This document shows, piece by piece, positions 13,334 to 21,189 of a DNA stretch of 35,323 nucleotides. Where the stretch lies: positions 1-35,323 of the forward strand of contig JAEDFA010000015.1 in assembly GCA_016293005.1 (NCBI GenBank), read 5' to 3'. A program made the translations under genes and the position numbers. The first letter of the stretch is position 1; each line of letters begins with the position of its first letter. The stretch is from Treponema sp. GTDB lineage: Bacteria > Spirochaetota > Spirochaetia > Treponematales > Treponemataceae. The notes below the pieces were generated by a model. That model saw only the letters and a program-made list of their open reading frames with translations. It ran no database searches and was not told the origin of the DNA.

Positions 13334-14413
13334 TTATTTCTTGAGTTTTACATTAATGTATTTGCCAGGATCTACAACATCAGAACCGATGTGAACTTCG
13401 TAATGAAGATGTGGTCCGGTTGTAATACCAGTGTTTCCGATTCTACCTATCATATCACCTTGATTTACATATTCGCCTTTTGTTACTGTTGCTGTAGAAA
13501 GGTGCGCGTATCTGGTGTACATTCCGTGTTTATGTTTGATAATTACATTAATACCAAAACTTGTATCGTAGCCTACTGTAACGACCTGACCATTTGCAGT
13601 TGCCATAACAGGGTCACCTTGCCGGTAAGTAGAGAAGTCAAGCCCTTTGTGAATGTACCATTGACCTGTAATTGGATGAAGTGTTGGTCCAAACATACTT
13701 GAAATGTGAGTATTCGGATTTTTTACAGGCCAAATGTTCGGGATTTCTTTGAAAAGCTGACTCTGACTTTCGAGCATTTTTCCGATTTGTTCGATTGGTT
13801 GAACTGAATCTTCAAGGTATGCCGTAAGCGAGCGGATGTCTGAAGTTTCTTGAATTGAACCTGAAACATTTTCTTTTGAACTGAAAAGCGAAGTTAAGTC
13901 GCTGTTGGAAACAGATGCCTGTGAAACTGAAGATTTTTTATCTAGCCCTAAAAGAGAAAGCGACTGTGAAAAAGATGCTTGAAATCTTTTTGCTGCCTGA
14001 AGAAGATTTGTGTTTTCATCGCGAAGTTCGTCAAGACTTGCTAAAGTTTCGCGGTTTTCGTTCATAAGGCTTGCGATTTCTGCATTTGAAACAACGGCTT
14101 TTCTGTTGAAATATACAAATGAAGAAATTACACCGATTGCAAGAATGAATGCGAGTGTAAGTGCGAAAACATTTGTTTGAATATTTAAAACTTTGCTTTG
14201 AGAATGCGGAACAATCATAATCGTGAGTTTGCTGTCAAAAACTTTAAATATTTTTACAAACGAATTTTTAATTATCTTTAAAAACGAGGCAGATTTATTC
14301 TGAATGTTGTTTGCGAAATTCTTTTCTATTTTTTTGTATTTTTGCGTTCTTGCCAAAATTAACTCCAAACATTGATTTTTGTCTGACTGTCTGAATACAG
14401 GAACCGTTTGCAT
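13334..14413 (-). CDS. M23-family (LytM) peptidoglycan endopeptidase, membrane-anchored
   Basis: This 359-aa protein has a basic cytoplasmic start (about 1-82), one membrane helix (about 85-107, VFALTLAFILAIGVISSFVYF), a coiled coil (about 110-150) and a C-terminal LytM domain (about 230-350). The zinc and catalytic residues are intact: H255 and D259 in HKGLDFS, then HAH-like YARYAHLS (written TRYAHLS here) and HLH at 335-337. It should cut peptide cross-links in the periplasm. It is the first gene of the bactofilin operon and is preceded by a good minus-strand promoter. The ribosome binding site at the chosen ATG is weak; a later start would cut into the cytoplasmic tail only. Confidence 0.88.
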   Translation of the reverse strand: MQTVPVFRQSDKNQCLELILARTQKYKKIEKNFANNIQNKSASFLKIIKNSFVKIFKVFDSKLTIMIVPHSQSKVLNIQTNVFALTLAFILAIGVISSFVYFNRKAVVSNAEIASLMNENRETLASLDELRDENTNLLQAAKRFQASFSQSLSLLGLDKKSSVSQASVSNSDLTSLFSSKENVSGSIQETSDIRSLTAYLEDSVQPIEQIGKMLESQSQLFKEIPNIWPVKNPNTHISSMFGPTLHPITGQWYIHKGLDFSTYRQGDPVMATANGQVVTVGYDTSFGINVIIKHKHGMYTRYAHLSTATVTKGEYVNQGDMIGRIGNTGITTGPHLHYEVHIGSDVVDPGKYINVKLKK

Positions 14414-14465
14414 ACTGAAATTTGTTTTGCATAGAGAAAAAAAGTAATAAATTTCAGTATCCTTT

Positions 14466-14495
14466 ATTTTATCATTTATAATTCTGTTTTGTCAA
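14466..14495 (-). promoter_or_regulatory. Sigma70-type promoter of the M23-bactofilin-YaaR operon
   Basis: On the minus strand, TTGACA (14495-14490) is followed by an 18-bp spacer and TAAAAT (14471-14466). This predicts a leader of about 45 bases before the ATG at 14413. Confidence 0.6.
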
Positions 14496-14660
14496 ATTTC
14501 TATTGCAGTTTTTCACAGAAACCTCTGAAAAATTAGTAATATAAATTTTTCAAGATATCTTTAATATTTTTCTATTATAACGCTAAATTATAACTCTTGA
14601 ATTAAAGTTCGTTTTTTATGTTCGGTTTATCATAATTTTTAGTTCTAAAAGAAAAATAAA

Positions 14661-14689
14661 TTGACAGATAAGAAATTCTATATTAAAGT
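14661..14689 (+). promoter_or_regulatory. Possible promoter upstream of tatD
   Basis: A perfect TTGACA (14661-14666) is followed 17 bp later by TAAAGT (14684-14689, 4 of 6 matches). The predicted start is near 14696, exactly at the hairpin listed next. Confidence 0.45.
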
Positions 14690-14698
14690 ATCGGTAAG

Positions 14699-14724
14699 AA
14701 TGTGAAAAAATATCACATTTTTTT
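14699..14724 (+). terminator. Hairpin with T run just after the tatD promoter
   Basis: AATGTGA (14699-14705), 7-base loop AAAAATA, TCACATT (14713-14719), then T residues to 14724. It lies about 80 bases before the tatD start. It could be an attenuator, a terminator for minor upstream transcription, or a palindromic protein site. Confidence 0.4.
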
Positions 14725-14803
14725 CTGCGGCATTTGCCATTATAGGAATCTACAGAACTTCAGTTTTTAAGATTTCTATTATCATATCTTAGGAAGAAAA
14801 GCC

Positions 14804-15583
14804 ATGAAATTATTTGATACTCATGCTCACATCGGGCTTATTTACGATGATCCGATAGAACAATTACGCGTTATTCAGCAGGCAAAACAGGCTGGAGTTG
14901 CACGACTTATCAGTATTAACAATAGTCTTCATGACTTTGAACGGGTATATCCTAATTTAAAGTCAATAAAAGGCGTTTATCATGCTGTAGGTGTTGCTCC
15001 TTCAGAAGTAACTACTCCGGGTGCAGATTACATCTCTAAAATAGAACAATATCTTTCATATCCAAATGTTGTTGCTGTCGGTGAAACTGGTCTTGATTAC
15101 TGCAAACAGTTCGGGGATAAGCGCTCGCAGATGGAGCTTTTTATCACTCAACTTGAAATCGCGCAAAAACACAATTTACCTGTAATCATTCACAATAGGG
15201 ATGCCGGAAAAGACATTTACGATGTTTTAAAAGACCGTATTCCAGATTCCGGGGCAATTTTTCACTGTTATTCAGAAAATGCTGCGTACGCAAAAAAGTG
15301 CCTTGATATGAATGTTTGGTTCTCTTTTGCCGGAAATTTAACTTACAGGAATGCACGCAATCTTCACGAAACAGTTTTAAATATTCCTATAGACCGAATT
15401 TTAATCGAAACAGAAAGTCCTTTTATGATTCCTGCAGAATTCCGCGACAAAAAAAGAACAATGCCTGCGTACATTACTTCAACGGCAAAATTTCTTGCGG
15501 AAATGCTTGAAATGGATGTAGAAGAACTGTCCGAACAGCTTTGGAAAAATAGCTGCAAAGTCTTTAAATTGCCGGAAGAATAA
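14804..15583 (+). CDS. tatD: TatD-family metal-dependent hydrolase/DNase
   Basis: This 259-aa protein has the amidohydrolase-like TIM barrel of TatD enzymes. The N-terminal metal motif DTHAHIG is at residues 4-10. Further markers are AVGETGLDYC with the metal-binding Glu, LPVIIHNRDAG, AIFHCYSE and RILIETESPFM. Length is normal for the family. Members are 3'-5' DNases, with some RNase or deacylase activity reported, acting in DNA repair or quality control. An AGGAAG site precedes the ATG. The stop overlaps the next gene's ATG by one base (TAATG), so it is translationally coupled to the dihydrouridine synthase. Confidence 0.92.
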   Translation: MKLFDTHAHIGLIYDDPIEQLRVIQQAKQAGVARLISINNSLHDFERVYPNLKSIKGVYHAVGVAPSEVTTPGADYISKIEQYLSYPNVVAVGETGLDYCKQFGDKRSQMELFITQLEIAQKHNLPVIIHNRDAGKDIYDVLKDRIPDSGAIFHCYSENAAYAKKCLDMNVWFSFAGNLTYRNARNLHETVLNIPIDRILIETESPFMIPAEFRDKKRTMPAYITSTAKFLAEMLEMDVEELSEQLWKNSCKVFKLPEE

Positions 15584-16569
15584 TGAATCTTTTTCACCCG
15601 GTAAAAATTGGTTCTCTTTCGCTTGATGGAAATATTTTTCTCGCACCTGTTGCAGGTTACAGCGACCGTTCGTTTCGTTCTATATGTATAGAAAAAGGAG
15701 CGTGTTTTACTTATACCGAAATGGTCAGCGCTGAAGCCTTAGTTCGCAAAAATGAAAAAACTGAAGTTTTAATGCAGCGTGCCTCAAACGAAAAAAAATA
15801 TTCCGTTCAGATTTTTGGCGGAAATCCAGATGTCATGGCAGAAGCGGCGCAAATCGTATTTTGTAAAACTTCCTGTGAATGTATCGATATAAATGCCGGC
15901 TGTCCTGTTCCAAAAATCATAAAAACGGGAGCGGGTTCTTTTCTTACAAAAGAATTTTCACAACTTGGAAAAATCGTTCGGGCGGTAAAAAATTCTGTTC
16001 AGGGAAAATGTGCAGTTTCAGTAAAAATCAGAAGCGGCTGGGACGAATCTTCAATAAGTTTTATTCAGGCGGCAGAAAGTGCACTTGAAAATGGAGCAGA
16101 TGCAATAACTCTTCATCCAAGAACTCGTGCGCAGGGTTATGAAGGAAAATCCGATTGGAAAAAACTTGCAGAACTTGTAAAATTTGTTGACGGTGCAGTT
16201 CCTGTTTTTGGTTCAGGTGATTTGTTTACTCCAGAAGATGCAAAAAGAATGTTGAGCGAAACTGGCTGTGACGGAATAATGTTTGCACGCGGCGCGATGG
16301 GAAATCCGTTTATTTTTTCTAAAACTGTTCAGCTTTTAAAAAATGGTTTCTACGATGAAGTTTCGGTTTTAGAAAGAATAAAAACCGGTTTTAAAGAACT
16401 TGAAATGCTTTGTGATGATTCTTCAGAAGAATCTGCCTGCCGCGAGATGCGAAAAAGATTCTGTGCGTATTCAAAAGGAATTTCTGGCGGTGCTGAACTT
16501 CGTGCTAAAATAATTCACGCTTCAACCGTTCAAGATTATAAAGAAATTTTCAAAGACTTTGAGCAATAA
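15583..16569 (+). CDS. dusB: tRNA-dihydrouridine synthase, DusB type
   Basis: This 328-aa flavoenzyme reduces specific uridines in the tRNA D-loop using NADPH and FMN. Family marks are LAPVAGYSDRSFRSICIEKGA near the start, then VQIFGGNPDVMAEAA, INAGCPVPKI with the catalytic Cys107, KIRSGWDE, LHPRTRAQGYEGKSDW, FGSGDLFTPEDA and GIMFARGAMGNPFIF for FMN phosphate binding. The C-terminal helical tRNA-binding domain (about 245-328) is present. It begins within the tatD stop codon. No terminator is seen after it; the next gene has its own promoter. Confidence 0.93.
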   Translation: MNLFHPVKIGSLSLDGNIFLAPVAGYSDRSFRSICIEKGACFTYTEMVSAEALVRKNEKTEVLMQRASNEKKYSVQIFGGNPDVMAEAAQIVFCKTSCECIDINAGCPVPKIIKTGAGSFLTKEFSQLGKIVRAVKNSVQGKCAVSVKIRSGWDESSISFIQAAESALENGADAITLHPRTRAQGYEGKSDWKKLAELVKFVDGAVPVFGSGDLFTPEDAKRMLSETGCDGIMFARGAMGNPFIFSKTVQLLKNGFYDEVSVLERIKTGFKELEMLCDDSSEESACREMRKRFCAYSKGISGGAELRAKIIHASTVQDYKEIFKDFEQ

Positions 16570-16577
16570 AAAAAATC

Positions 16578-16606
16578 TTGTAATATCGTTTTTTTAGTAG
16601 TATAAT
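16578..16606 (+). promoter_or_regulatory. Sigma70-type promoter of the 526-aa protein gene
   Basis: TTGTAA (16578-16583), a 17-bp spacer and a perfect TATAAT (16601-16606). The ATG begins at 16614, only 7 bp past the -10 box, so the transcript is predicted to be leaderless or nearly so. Confidence 0.65.
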
Positions 16607-16613
16607 CTTTCGT

Positions 16614-18194
16614 ATGAGTTTTTTTCAGAAAATAACTGATTTTTTCGAGTATTTATTCAACCGAAATTCACCAGAAGTTCAGAAAAAAATTCAGGCAAAA
16701 AAAATCGAATCCGAAATAAATCAGTTTCGTCCAGAACTTTATAAAGATGGCGAATTAATCGGAAACTTCGCAGAAGCAATTCGTCTTCTATATATAAATA
16801 CTTCTCCCATTAACGAAATTCTTTCAGCAACAATTGCAAGTCCGGATTTTGCCCGTAACAACCGTTTTGAAGCACAGCTTGTTCTTTCAGGGTATACTTC
16901 GCAGTCTCAAGAAATAATTACTTCGCTTTCTTACGAAAAACGTAAGCAAGAAATTGAAGAATCTTCAAATTTTACAAATTCGCAAATATTTGAAAAACAG
17001 TTTAAACGACTTGAAAAAGTTCTTCACGAATTAAACGCAGATGTTTTTAAAAAAATCGATAAGGATTTAAACGGGATTTATCAGCTTGCCGATTTGTGTA
17101 AATTCAATTTTGTTACGATGCTTCAGATTTTTGATTCAAATTTTATTGCGCTCGACCACAAGTACAAGCCGACTTATAAATCTGCACCGCTTTCAAAACT
17201 TTTGAATTTTCTCGAAGATTTTTACTATCAGATTTACGGACTTACAATTAATACTTCAACTGTGAATGCGATTAAAGCTCTTGCAAATTTAAAATACAAC
17301 GGTTCAGTTCCTGATGAATGGTTCAAAGGTTTAGTCGAAAATTTAAAGAAAATTTCTTCTATAATAAAAAATATTCTTTCGCCGGAAAAAATAAAACTTT
17401 TGATTTCCCTTGCAAAAAATGATCCTCTCTATAAACCGGCAGTTGCACAGTATAACAATCAGGCTTCAAAAAAATTCGCTGAAATGATGCGTGCAAAATT
17501 TCGTTCAGACGAGCAAAGAATAAAAACTGAATTAAAAGACGATAAAGTTAGAAAAAATCTCGACAAACTTTTCGAAAATACTTTTCTCATGACATTAAAT
17601 GGTTATAATTATCAGACAAACGAAAAACTTCAAAAAGAATCTTCGTTTACTTTTACTTATATAACTCCTATGCAGGTTTTAAAAACATTTATAAATACAT
17701 ATTTGTCAGAGGGAATTCGTGCGCTTTTAAACGATATTGTCGTTGAAGGTTTTTTCAATAATCCGGCTTATAAAACTGAATTTTCAAATTGTGTGTTTTC
17801 TTCGCTGGAAATTGCCGATAATATCAAAGAATTTGAAGATTCATTTAATTCCGGGCAGCGAAATGATCTTTCAACTTTGGATAGCCACTTGAAAAACGGT
17901 CATAAAGATCAGGAATTTATGAAAAAACTTGAAATGATGGTAAATTCCATAAATTTAGAAGCGAGCAAAATTATTACAAAAGAAACAAACACCCTGAATG
18001 CGCTTTTTAAAATAATTCAGCTTATGATTCAGGATTCTAAAAAACCGGCGAGTGAGATAATTTCAAATTTAAAAGTCCTTATGATGTCGTCAAGAAATCG
18101 TGATAATACTGATTTACTTGAAAAGCAGCATGCAAATTGGGAAATTTTCTTTGAAATTATGAAAAACTATGCTATAATTACTAACGCAAAGTAG
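16614..18194 (+). CDS. Conserved spirochaete-type protein, unknown function
   Basis: This 526-aa, mainly helical, soluble protein has no signal peptide or membrane helix. It begins SFFQKITDFFEYLFNRNS and shows repeated charged helices throughout; FVTMLQIFDSNFIAL, YITPMQVLKTFINTYLSEGIRALLNDIVVEGFF and LKVLMMSSRNRDN are distinctive. It resembles large cytoplasmic proteins that I recall only from treponemes and relatives (possibly the DUF5312 group, from memory). No enzymatic motif was found. It has its own promoter with an unusually short leader. The next gene, a diguanylate cyclase, starts 8 bp after its stop, hinting at a shared signalling role. Confidence 0.7.
   Translation: MSFFQKITDFFEYLFNRNSPEVQKKIQAKKIESEINQFRPELYKDGELIGNFAEAIRLLYINTSPINEILSATIASPDFARNNRFEAQLVLSGYTSQSQEIITSLSYEKRKQEIEESSNFTNSQIFEKQFKRLEKVLHELNADVFKKIDKDLNGIYQLADLCKFNFVTMLQIFDSNFIALDHKYKPTYKSAPLSKLLNFLEDFYYQIYGLTINTSTVNAIKALANLKYNGSVPDEWFKGLVENLKKISSIIKNILSPEKIKLLISLAKNDPLYKPAVAQYNNQASKKFAEMMRAKFRSDEQRIKTELKDDKVRKNLDKLFENTFLMTLNGYNYQTNEKLQKESSFTFTYITPMQVLKTFINTYLSEGIRALLNDIVVEGFFNNPAYKTEFSNCVFSSLEIADNIKEFEDSFNSGQRNDLSTLDSHLKNGHKDQEFMKKLEMMVNSINLEASKIITKETNTLNALFKIIQLMIQDSKKPASEIISNLKVLMMSSRNRDNTDLLEKQHANWEIFFEIMKNYAIITNAK
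18151..18178 (+). promoter_or_regulatory. Internal promoter for the diguanylate cyclase gene
   Basis: TTGAAA (18151-18156), a 16-bp spacer and TATAAT (18173-18178), lying inside the last codons of the 526-aa protein gene. It would start a transcript near 18185, about 17 bases before the ATG at 18202. Confidence 0.5.
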
Positions 18195-18201
18195 GGTATT
18201 T

Positions 18202-19308
18202 ATGAGTACAGTAAAAGAACTTAAAGAAAAAATTAATGAGTTAACTGCAAATTATGAAAAGCGCATTTACGATTTAGAACAACTTTTGGATATTTCTCGT
18301 TCTTTGTGCTCAACTCTAGAGATTTCAAAACTTTTCGATTCCATCACATTTACATGTATGGCTCAGCTTCATGTTGTAAATGCTGGTGTTTTTATGCTTG
18401 ACAGCCTCAGTTCAGAAAAATTTCTTCTTGAAACTAAACAGAGCATAATCGATCCAACTTCAGATATTCAGTACGAATTTGAAATTTCTGATCCAATTGT
18501 AAAACTTTTGAGCGCTGAAAAGCGTCCTCTCACTCCAGATTATATTTCAGAAAATTGTCCAGAAAGCCACGCCTTGAAACTTTTAAAAAATTTAAGTGCA
18601 ACAATGGTAATTCCGCTCATTCAAAAGAATCACATAAACGGTCTTTTGTTCCTTGGAGAACGGCTTGTTTTCGATGAGGATGCTGATTATACAGAATCCG
18701 AAAAAAAGCAAATCATGGAAATCGGTGATTTAGCGGCGCTTGCAATAAGTAATGCAACTTTGCTTGAACGCTCATCAACAGACATGATGACAAAACTTAA
18801 ACTAAAATACTTTTTCTTCAATATTCTTACAGATAAACTTTACGAAGCAATGGAGCATAAAAATGCCCTTTCAGTTTTGATGTTTGATATCGATTTCTTT
18901 AAGCATTTTAACGATACTTACGGTCATGAGTGCGGTGATTATGTTTTAAAAGAAGTTGCTTCAATGATTAAATCCGGGCTTCGTGAATATGATCTTGCAA
19001 GCCGCTACGGTGGAGAAGAATTTACAGTTCTTCTTGACAATACAGATAGAGAAGAAGCCGTTCAGGTTGCTAACAGAATCCGCAAAAACATCGAAGAACA
19101 CGAATTCAATTTTGACGGTCAGACGATGAAAGTTACAATTTCAGGCGGAGTTGCTGTTTTCAATCACGAAGACAATCCTGTTCAAGATCCTAAAGATTTA
19201 GTAAATCAGGCTGACCAGGGGCTTTATATGTCAAAACGCAACGGCAGAAATCAAATTACATACGCAGATCCTTCTGTAAATATTCTTACTGAAGACGAAA
19301 AAAAATAA
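18202..19308 (+). CDS. GAF-GGDEF diguanylate cyclase
   Basis: This 368-aa protein makes cyclic di-GMP from two GTP. A short coiled coil (residues 1-25) leads to a GAF sensor domain (about 25-185, LLDISRSLCSTLEISKLFDSI to LAALAISNATLLER). A GGDEF domain follows, with MFDIDFFKHFNDTYGHECGD for metal and guanine binding and the active-site loop GGEEF at residues 270-274 in RYGGEEFTVLL. The catalytic residues are intact. No RxxD inhibitory site was seen five residues before GGEEF. It is soluble, so a cytoplasmic small ligand or partner may be sensed by GAF. It has an internal promoter and is followed 1 bp later by a rhomboid gene. Confidence 0.93.
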   Translation: MSTVKELKEKINELTANYEKRIYDLEQLLDISRSLCSTLEISKLFDSITFTCMAQLHVVNAGVFMLDSLSSEKFLLETKQSIIDPTSDIQYEFEISDPIVKLLSAEKRPLTPDYISENCPESHALKLLKNLSATMVIPLIQKNHINGLLFLGERLVFDEDADYTESEKKQIMEIGDLAALAISNATLLERSSTDMMTKLKLKYFFFNILTDKLYEAMEHKNALSVLMFDIDFFKHFNDTYGHECGDYVLKEVASMIKSGLREYDLASRYGGEEFTVLLDNTDREEAVQVANRIRKNIEEHEFNFDGQTMKVTISGGVAVFNHEDNPVQDPKDLVNQADQGLYMSKRNGRNQITYADPSVNILTEDEKK

Positions 19309-19309
19309 A

Positions 19310-19990
19310 ATGGTTCCAAAATTCATCAGAAAACCTTTTCGTTATATAAATATCAATTCAGTAATAATACTTGTACTGATAAATGTAGTTTTCTTTTTTA
19401 CGCTGGATAATTTTTTTGTTTATGTGAGGCTGCCTGATTCTCCCGTTCAATACAGAATGTCGGTTTCGTATATTATGGCATTGAATAAAAATTTCTGCAT
19501 CGATATGAAATTTTTTTGGCAGCCATTTACTTATATGTTCGTACACGGCGATTTAAATCATCTTTTGTCAAATATGATAGGTCTTCTTTTGTTCGGGTTT
19601 TCTGTTGAAAAGGCTATCGGTTCAAAAGAATTTGTTCTGTTTTATTTGTTGTCGGGATTTTTGAGCGGACTTTTTTCGCTTTTCGTTTATGAATTAACAG
19701 GGAATAATGCGACTTTACTTGGAGCAAGCGGCGCTCTTTTTGCTGTAATGCTTGCATTTGCCGTAATTTATCCAAAAGCCGTGATTTTTCTGTTCTGGAT
19801 AATTCCTGTTCCGGCTCCGATTATGGTTTTGCTTTATGCTATCGTTGAACTTTTCTTTCAGTTTACGGGCGCTTCTTCTAATGTTGCTCATTTAACGCAT
19901 TTGTTCGGATTTGCATCTGCATGGCTTTATTTTGTAGTTAGAATGGGCATAAATCCAATTCGCGTATGGAAAAATTCTTACAAAAGATAA
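19310..19990 (+). CDS. Rhomboid-family intramembrane serine protease
   Basis: This 226-aa protein has about six membrane helices. Rhomboid signatures are HGDLNHLLSNMIGLLLFG after the first loop, GASGALFAV with catalytic Ser140, and NVAHLTHLFGFASAW with catalytic His194, where the usual AHLGG is AHLTH. The dyad is therefore intact. Rhomboids cut membrane-spanning substrates within the bilayer. The start is one base after the diguanylate cyclase stop, and the end overlaps an exported-protein gene by 25 bp, so the three genes should be transcribed together. Substrates are unknown. Confidence 0.9.
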   Translation: MVPKFIRKPFRYININSVIILVLINVVFFFTLDNFFVYVRLPDSPVQYRMSVSYIMALNKNFCIDMKFFWQPFTYMFVHGDLNHLLSNMIGLLLFGFSVEKAIGSKEFVLFYLLSGFLSGLFSLFVYELTGNNATLLGASGALFAVMLAFAVIYPKAVIFLFWIIPVPAPIMVLLYAIVELFFQFTGASSNVAHLTHLFGFASAWLYFVVRMGINPIRVWKNSYKR

Positions 19991-20652
19991 TATTGATTCT
20001 GTTTTTTTTAAATTTTTCTCTTTTTTCTCAGGAAATTTCCATTATGGAAAAAATCAGGATGCCTTTGTGGGCAGAACTTGATGCGTATCCGGAATTAAAA
20101 GAGGCGCAGGACACATCGTCCGGGCAGTTTGATTACACGATTTCGCGCATAAAAACACTTTCTGAATTTCTTTTAAACGGAATGACTTACGGCTGGACTT
20201 TCGTTTATGTTCCTTATGATAAAATTCGTGGTGTTGAAGAATATTTTGAATTCAGCGAAATAAATAAAATTTCAGAAGAAGACGGAAAAATCGTTTATTC
20301 AAAACCGTGGATTCAGGATAACAGATTTAACTGCTGGGTAGAATTTGAAAGAACGCCTCAGATGATTCGGGAATTTCAAGTTTGGAATTCAATAAATTTT
20401 GCAAAAATTCAAGGAAAGGGATTCGGAAAAATTTCAGACGGTTTTGACGGAATTTCTGACGGCGCAAAAGATTGCTTGAAAAACGCTGTCCGCTCGCACT
20501 ACAGAAAAATTATAAAAAATAAGCCAAAAGAAATTCGTGGAAAAGTTATCATAAGAAAACTCCCAAGAATCGGAATTATTTCAGGGCGTTATGCTGTCGA
20601 ACTTGATTTTTTCTTGGAAACGGATAAAATAATAGAGTATAAATATTATTGA
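19966..20652 (+). CDS. Exported protein of unknown function
   Basis: This 228-aa protein has a signal peptide (LQKIILILFFLNFSLFSQE, cleavage likely after Ser or Gln near residue 21) and no lipobox, so it is probably periplasmic. The mature part contains AYPELKEAQDTSSGQFDYTISRIKTLSEFLLNGMTYGWTF and ends with a strand-rich VIIRKLPRIGIISGRYAVELDFFLETD. Such proteins occur beside rhomboid-type genes in treponemes as far as I recall. No catalytic motif was recognised. Its start lies within the rhomboid gene (25-bp overlap), suggesting coupled translation and a possible functional link, for example as a partner or chaperone of the protease. Confidence 0.7.
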   Translation: MEKFLQKIILILFFLNFSLFSQEISIMEKIRMPLWAELDAYPELKEAQDTSSGQFDYTISRIKTLSEFLLNGMTYGWTFVYVPYDKIRGVEEYFEFSEINKISEEDGKIVYSKPWIQDNRFNCWVEFERTPQMIREFQVWNSINFAKIQGKGFGKISDGFDGISDGAKDCLKNAVRSHYRKIIKNKPKEIRGKVIIRKLPRIGIISGRYAVELDFFLETDKIIEYKYY

Positions 20653-20726
20653 GGGTACTTCGAAGAACCTGTTTCTTTTAAGGTTTCATAGAAAGACTTT
20701 TCAAATTTGCTCTAAGGAAGGTTAAT

Positions 20727-21146
20727 ATGAAAAAAATTGCATTATTAATTTTAAGCTGCTTTTTGTTTGCAGGTTCAGTTTTTGCTGATGAAGTTCAAGA
20801 TTTGATTGAACCTCCAAAAATCGATCTTTCAAAAGAAATAATTACTTATGACAATGCAAAAATCAGGAGCGAAATCTACAAAGGTGAATATTCTGACAAA
20901 ACTTCAACAATCAGAGTTGAATATATTCCTATGGTAGATGAAGCAAGAATTTATTATAATACAATGTATGTAAATTATGATACTGGCGTTGCAATGGAAG
21001 TTGTTCGCGCTGCAATCGAGTATTTTGTAAAATCTAAACAATATAGAAATTTTAATTATTTAGACCGTTATAGAGAGCGATACTACAAAGGAAATCGCGG
21101 CTTTAATATGGCAGAATATTCTCAGCACATAAAACTCGTACGCTAA
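20727..21146 (+). CDS. Small secreted protein of unknown function
   Basis: This 139-aa protein starts with a clear Sec signal peptide (KKIALLILSCFLFAGSVFA, cleavage after Ala20). The mature part is about 119 residues, beginning DEVQDLIEPPKIDLSKEIITYDNAKI and including a well-formed alternating strand region (TSTIRVEYIPMVDEARIYYNTMYVNYD) and a basic, Tyr-rich C-terminus (YLDRYRERYYKGNRGF). An AAGGAAGG ribosome binding site precedes the ATG. It is separated from the upstream exported protein by 74 bp that hold a near-palindrome (20654-20669). No family was recognised. Confidence 0.72.
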   Translation: MKKIALLILSCFLFAGSVFADEVQDLIEPPKIDLSKEIITYDNAKIRSEIYKGEYSDKTSTIRVEYIPMVDEARIYYNTMYVNYDTGVAMEVVRAAIEYFVKSKQYRNFNYLDRYRERYYKGNRGFNMAEYSQHIKLVR

Positions 21147-21189
21147 AATTTGCATTTAAATCCTCAGAATAATTCCGGGTAGTTTAAAA

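Larger units (their letters stand above)
14414..14803. other. Divergent regulatory region (390 bp, no gene)
   Basis: Very AT-rich DNA between the M23 gene (minus) and tatD (plus). It holds a minus-strand promoter (14466-14495), a small CAGA-AACC-TCTG hairpin (14516-14527), a possible plus-strand promoter (14661-14689) and a hairpin with a T run (14699-14724). No small ORF or RNA gene was recognised. Confidence 0.6.

Noticed and set aside
14701..14717. CRP/FNR-like palindrome TGTGA...TCACA upstream of tatD
   Set aside because: The half sites are separated by 7 bases instead of 6, and a T run follows, so a hairpin or attenuator is the simpler reading. No CRP gene was seen.
20654..20669. 16-bp near-palindrome GGTACTTCGAAGAACC between two exported-protein genes
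   Set aside because: A single copy, with a central mismatch pair and no promoter around it; it may be chance, so it was not called a binding site.
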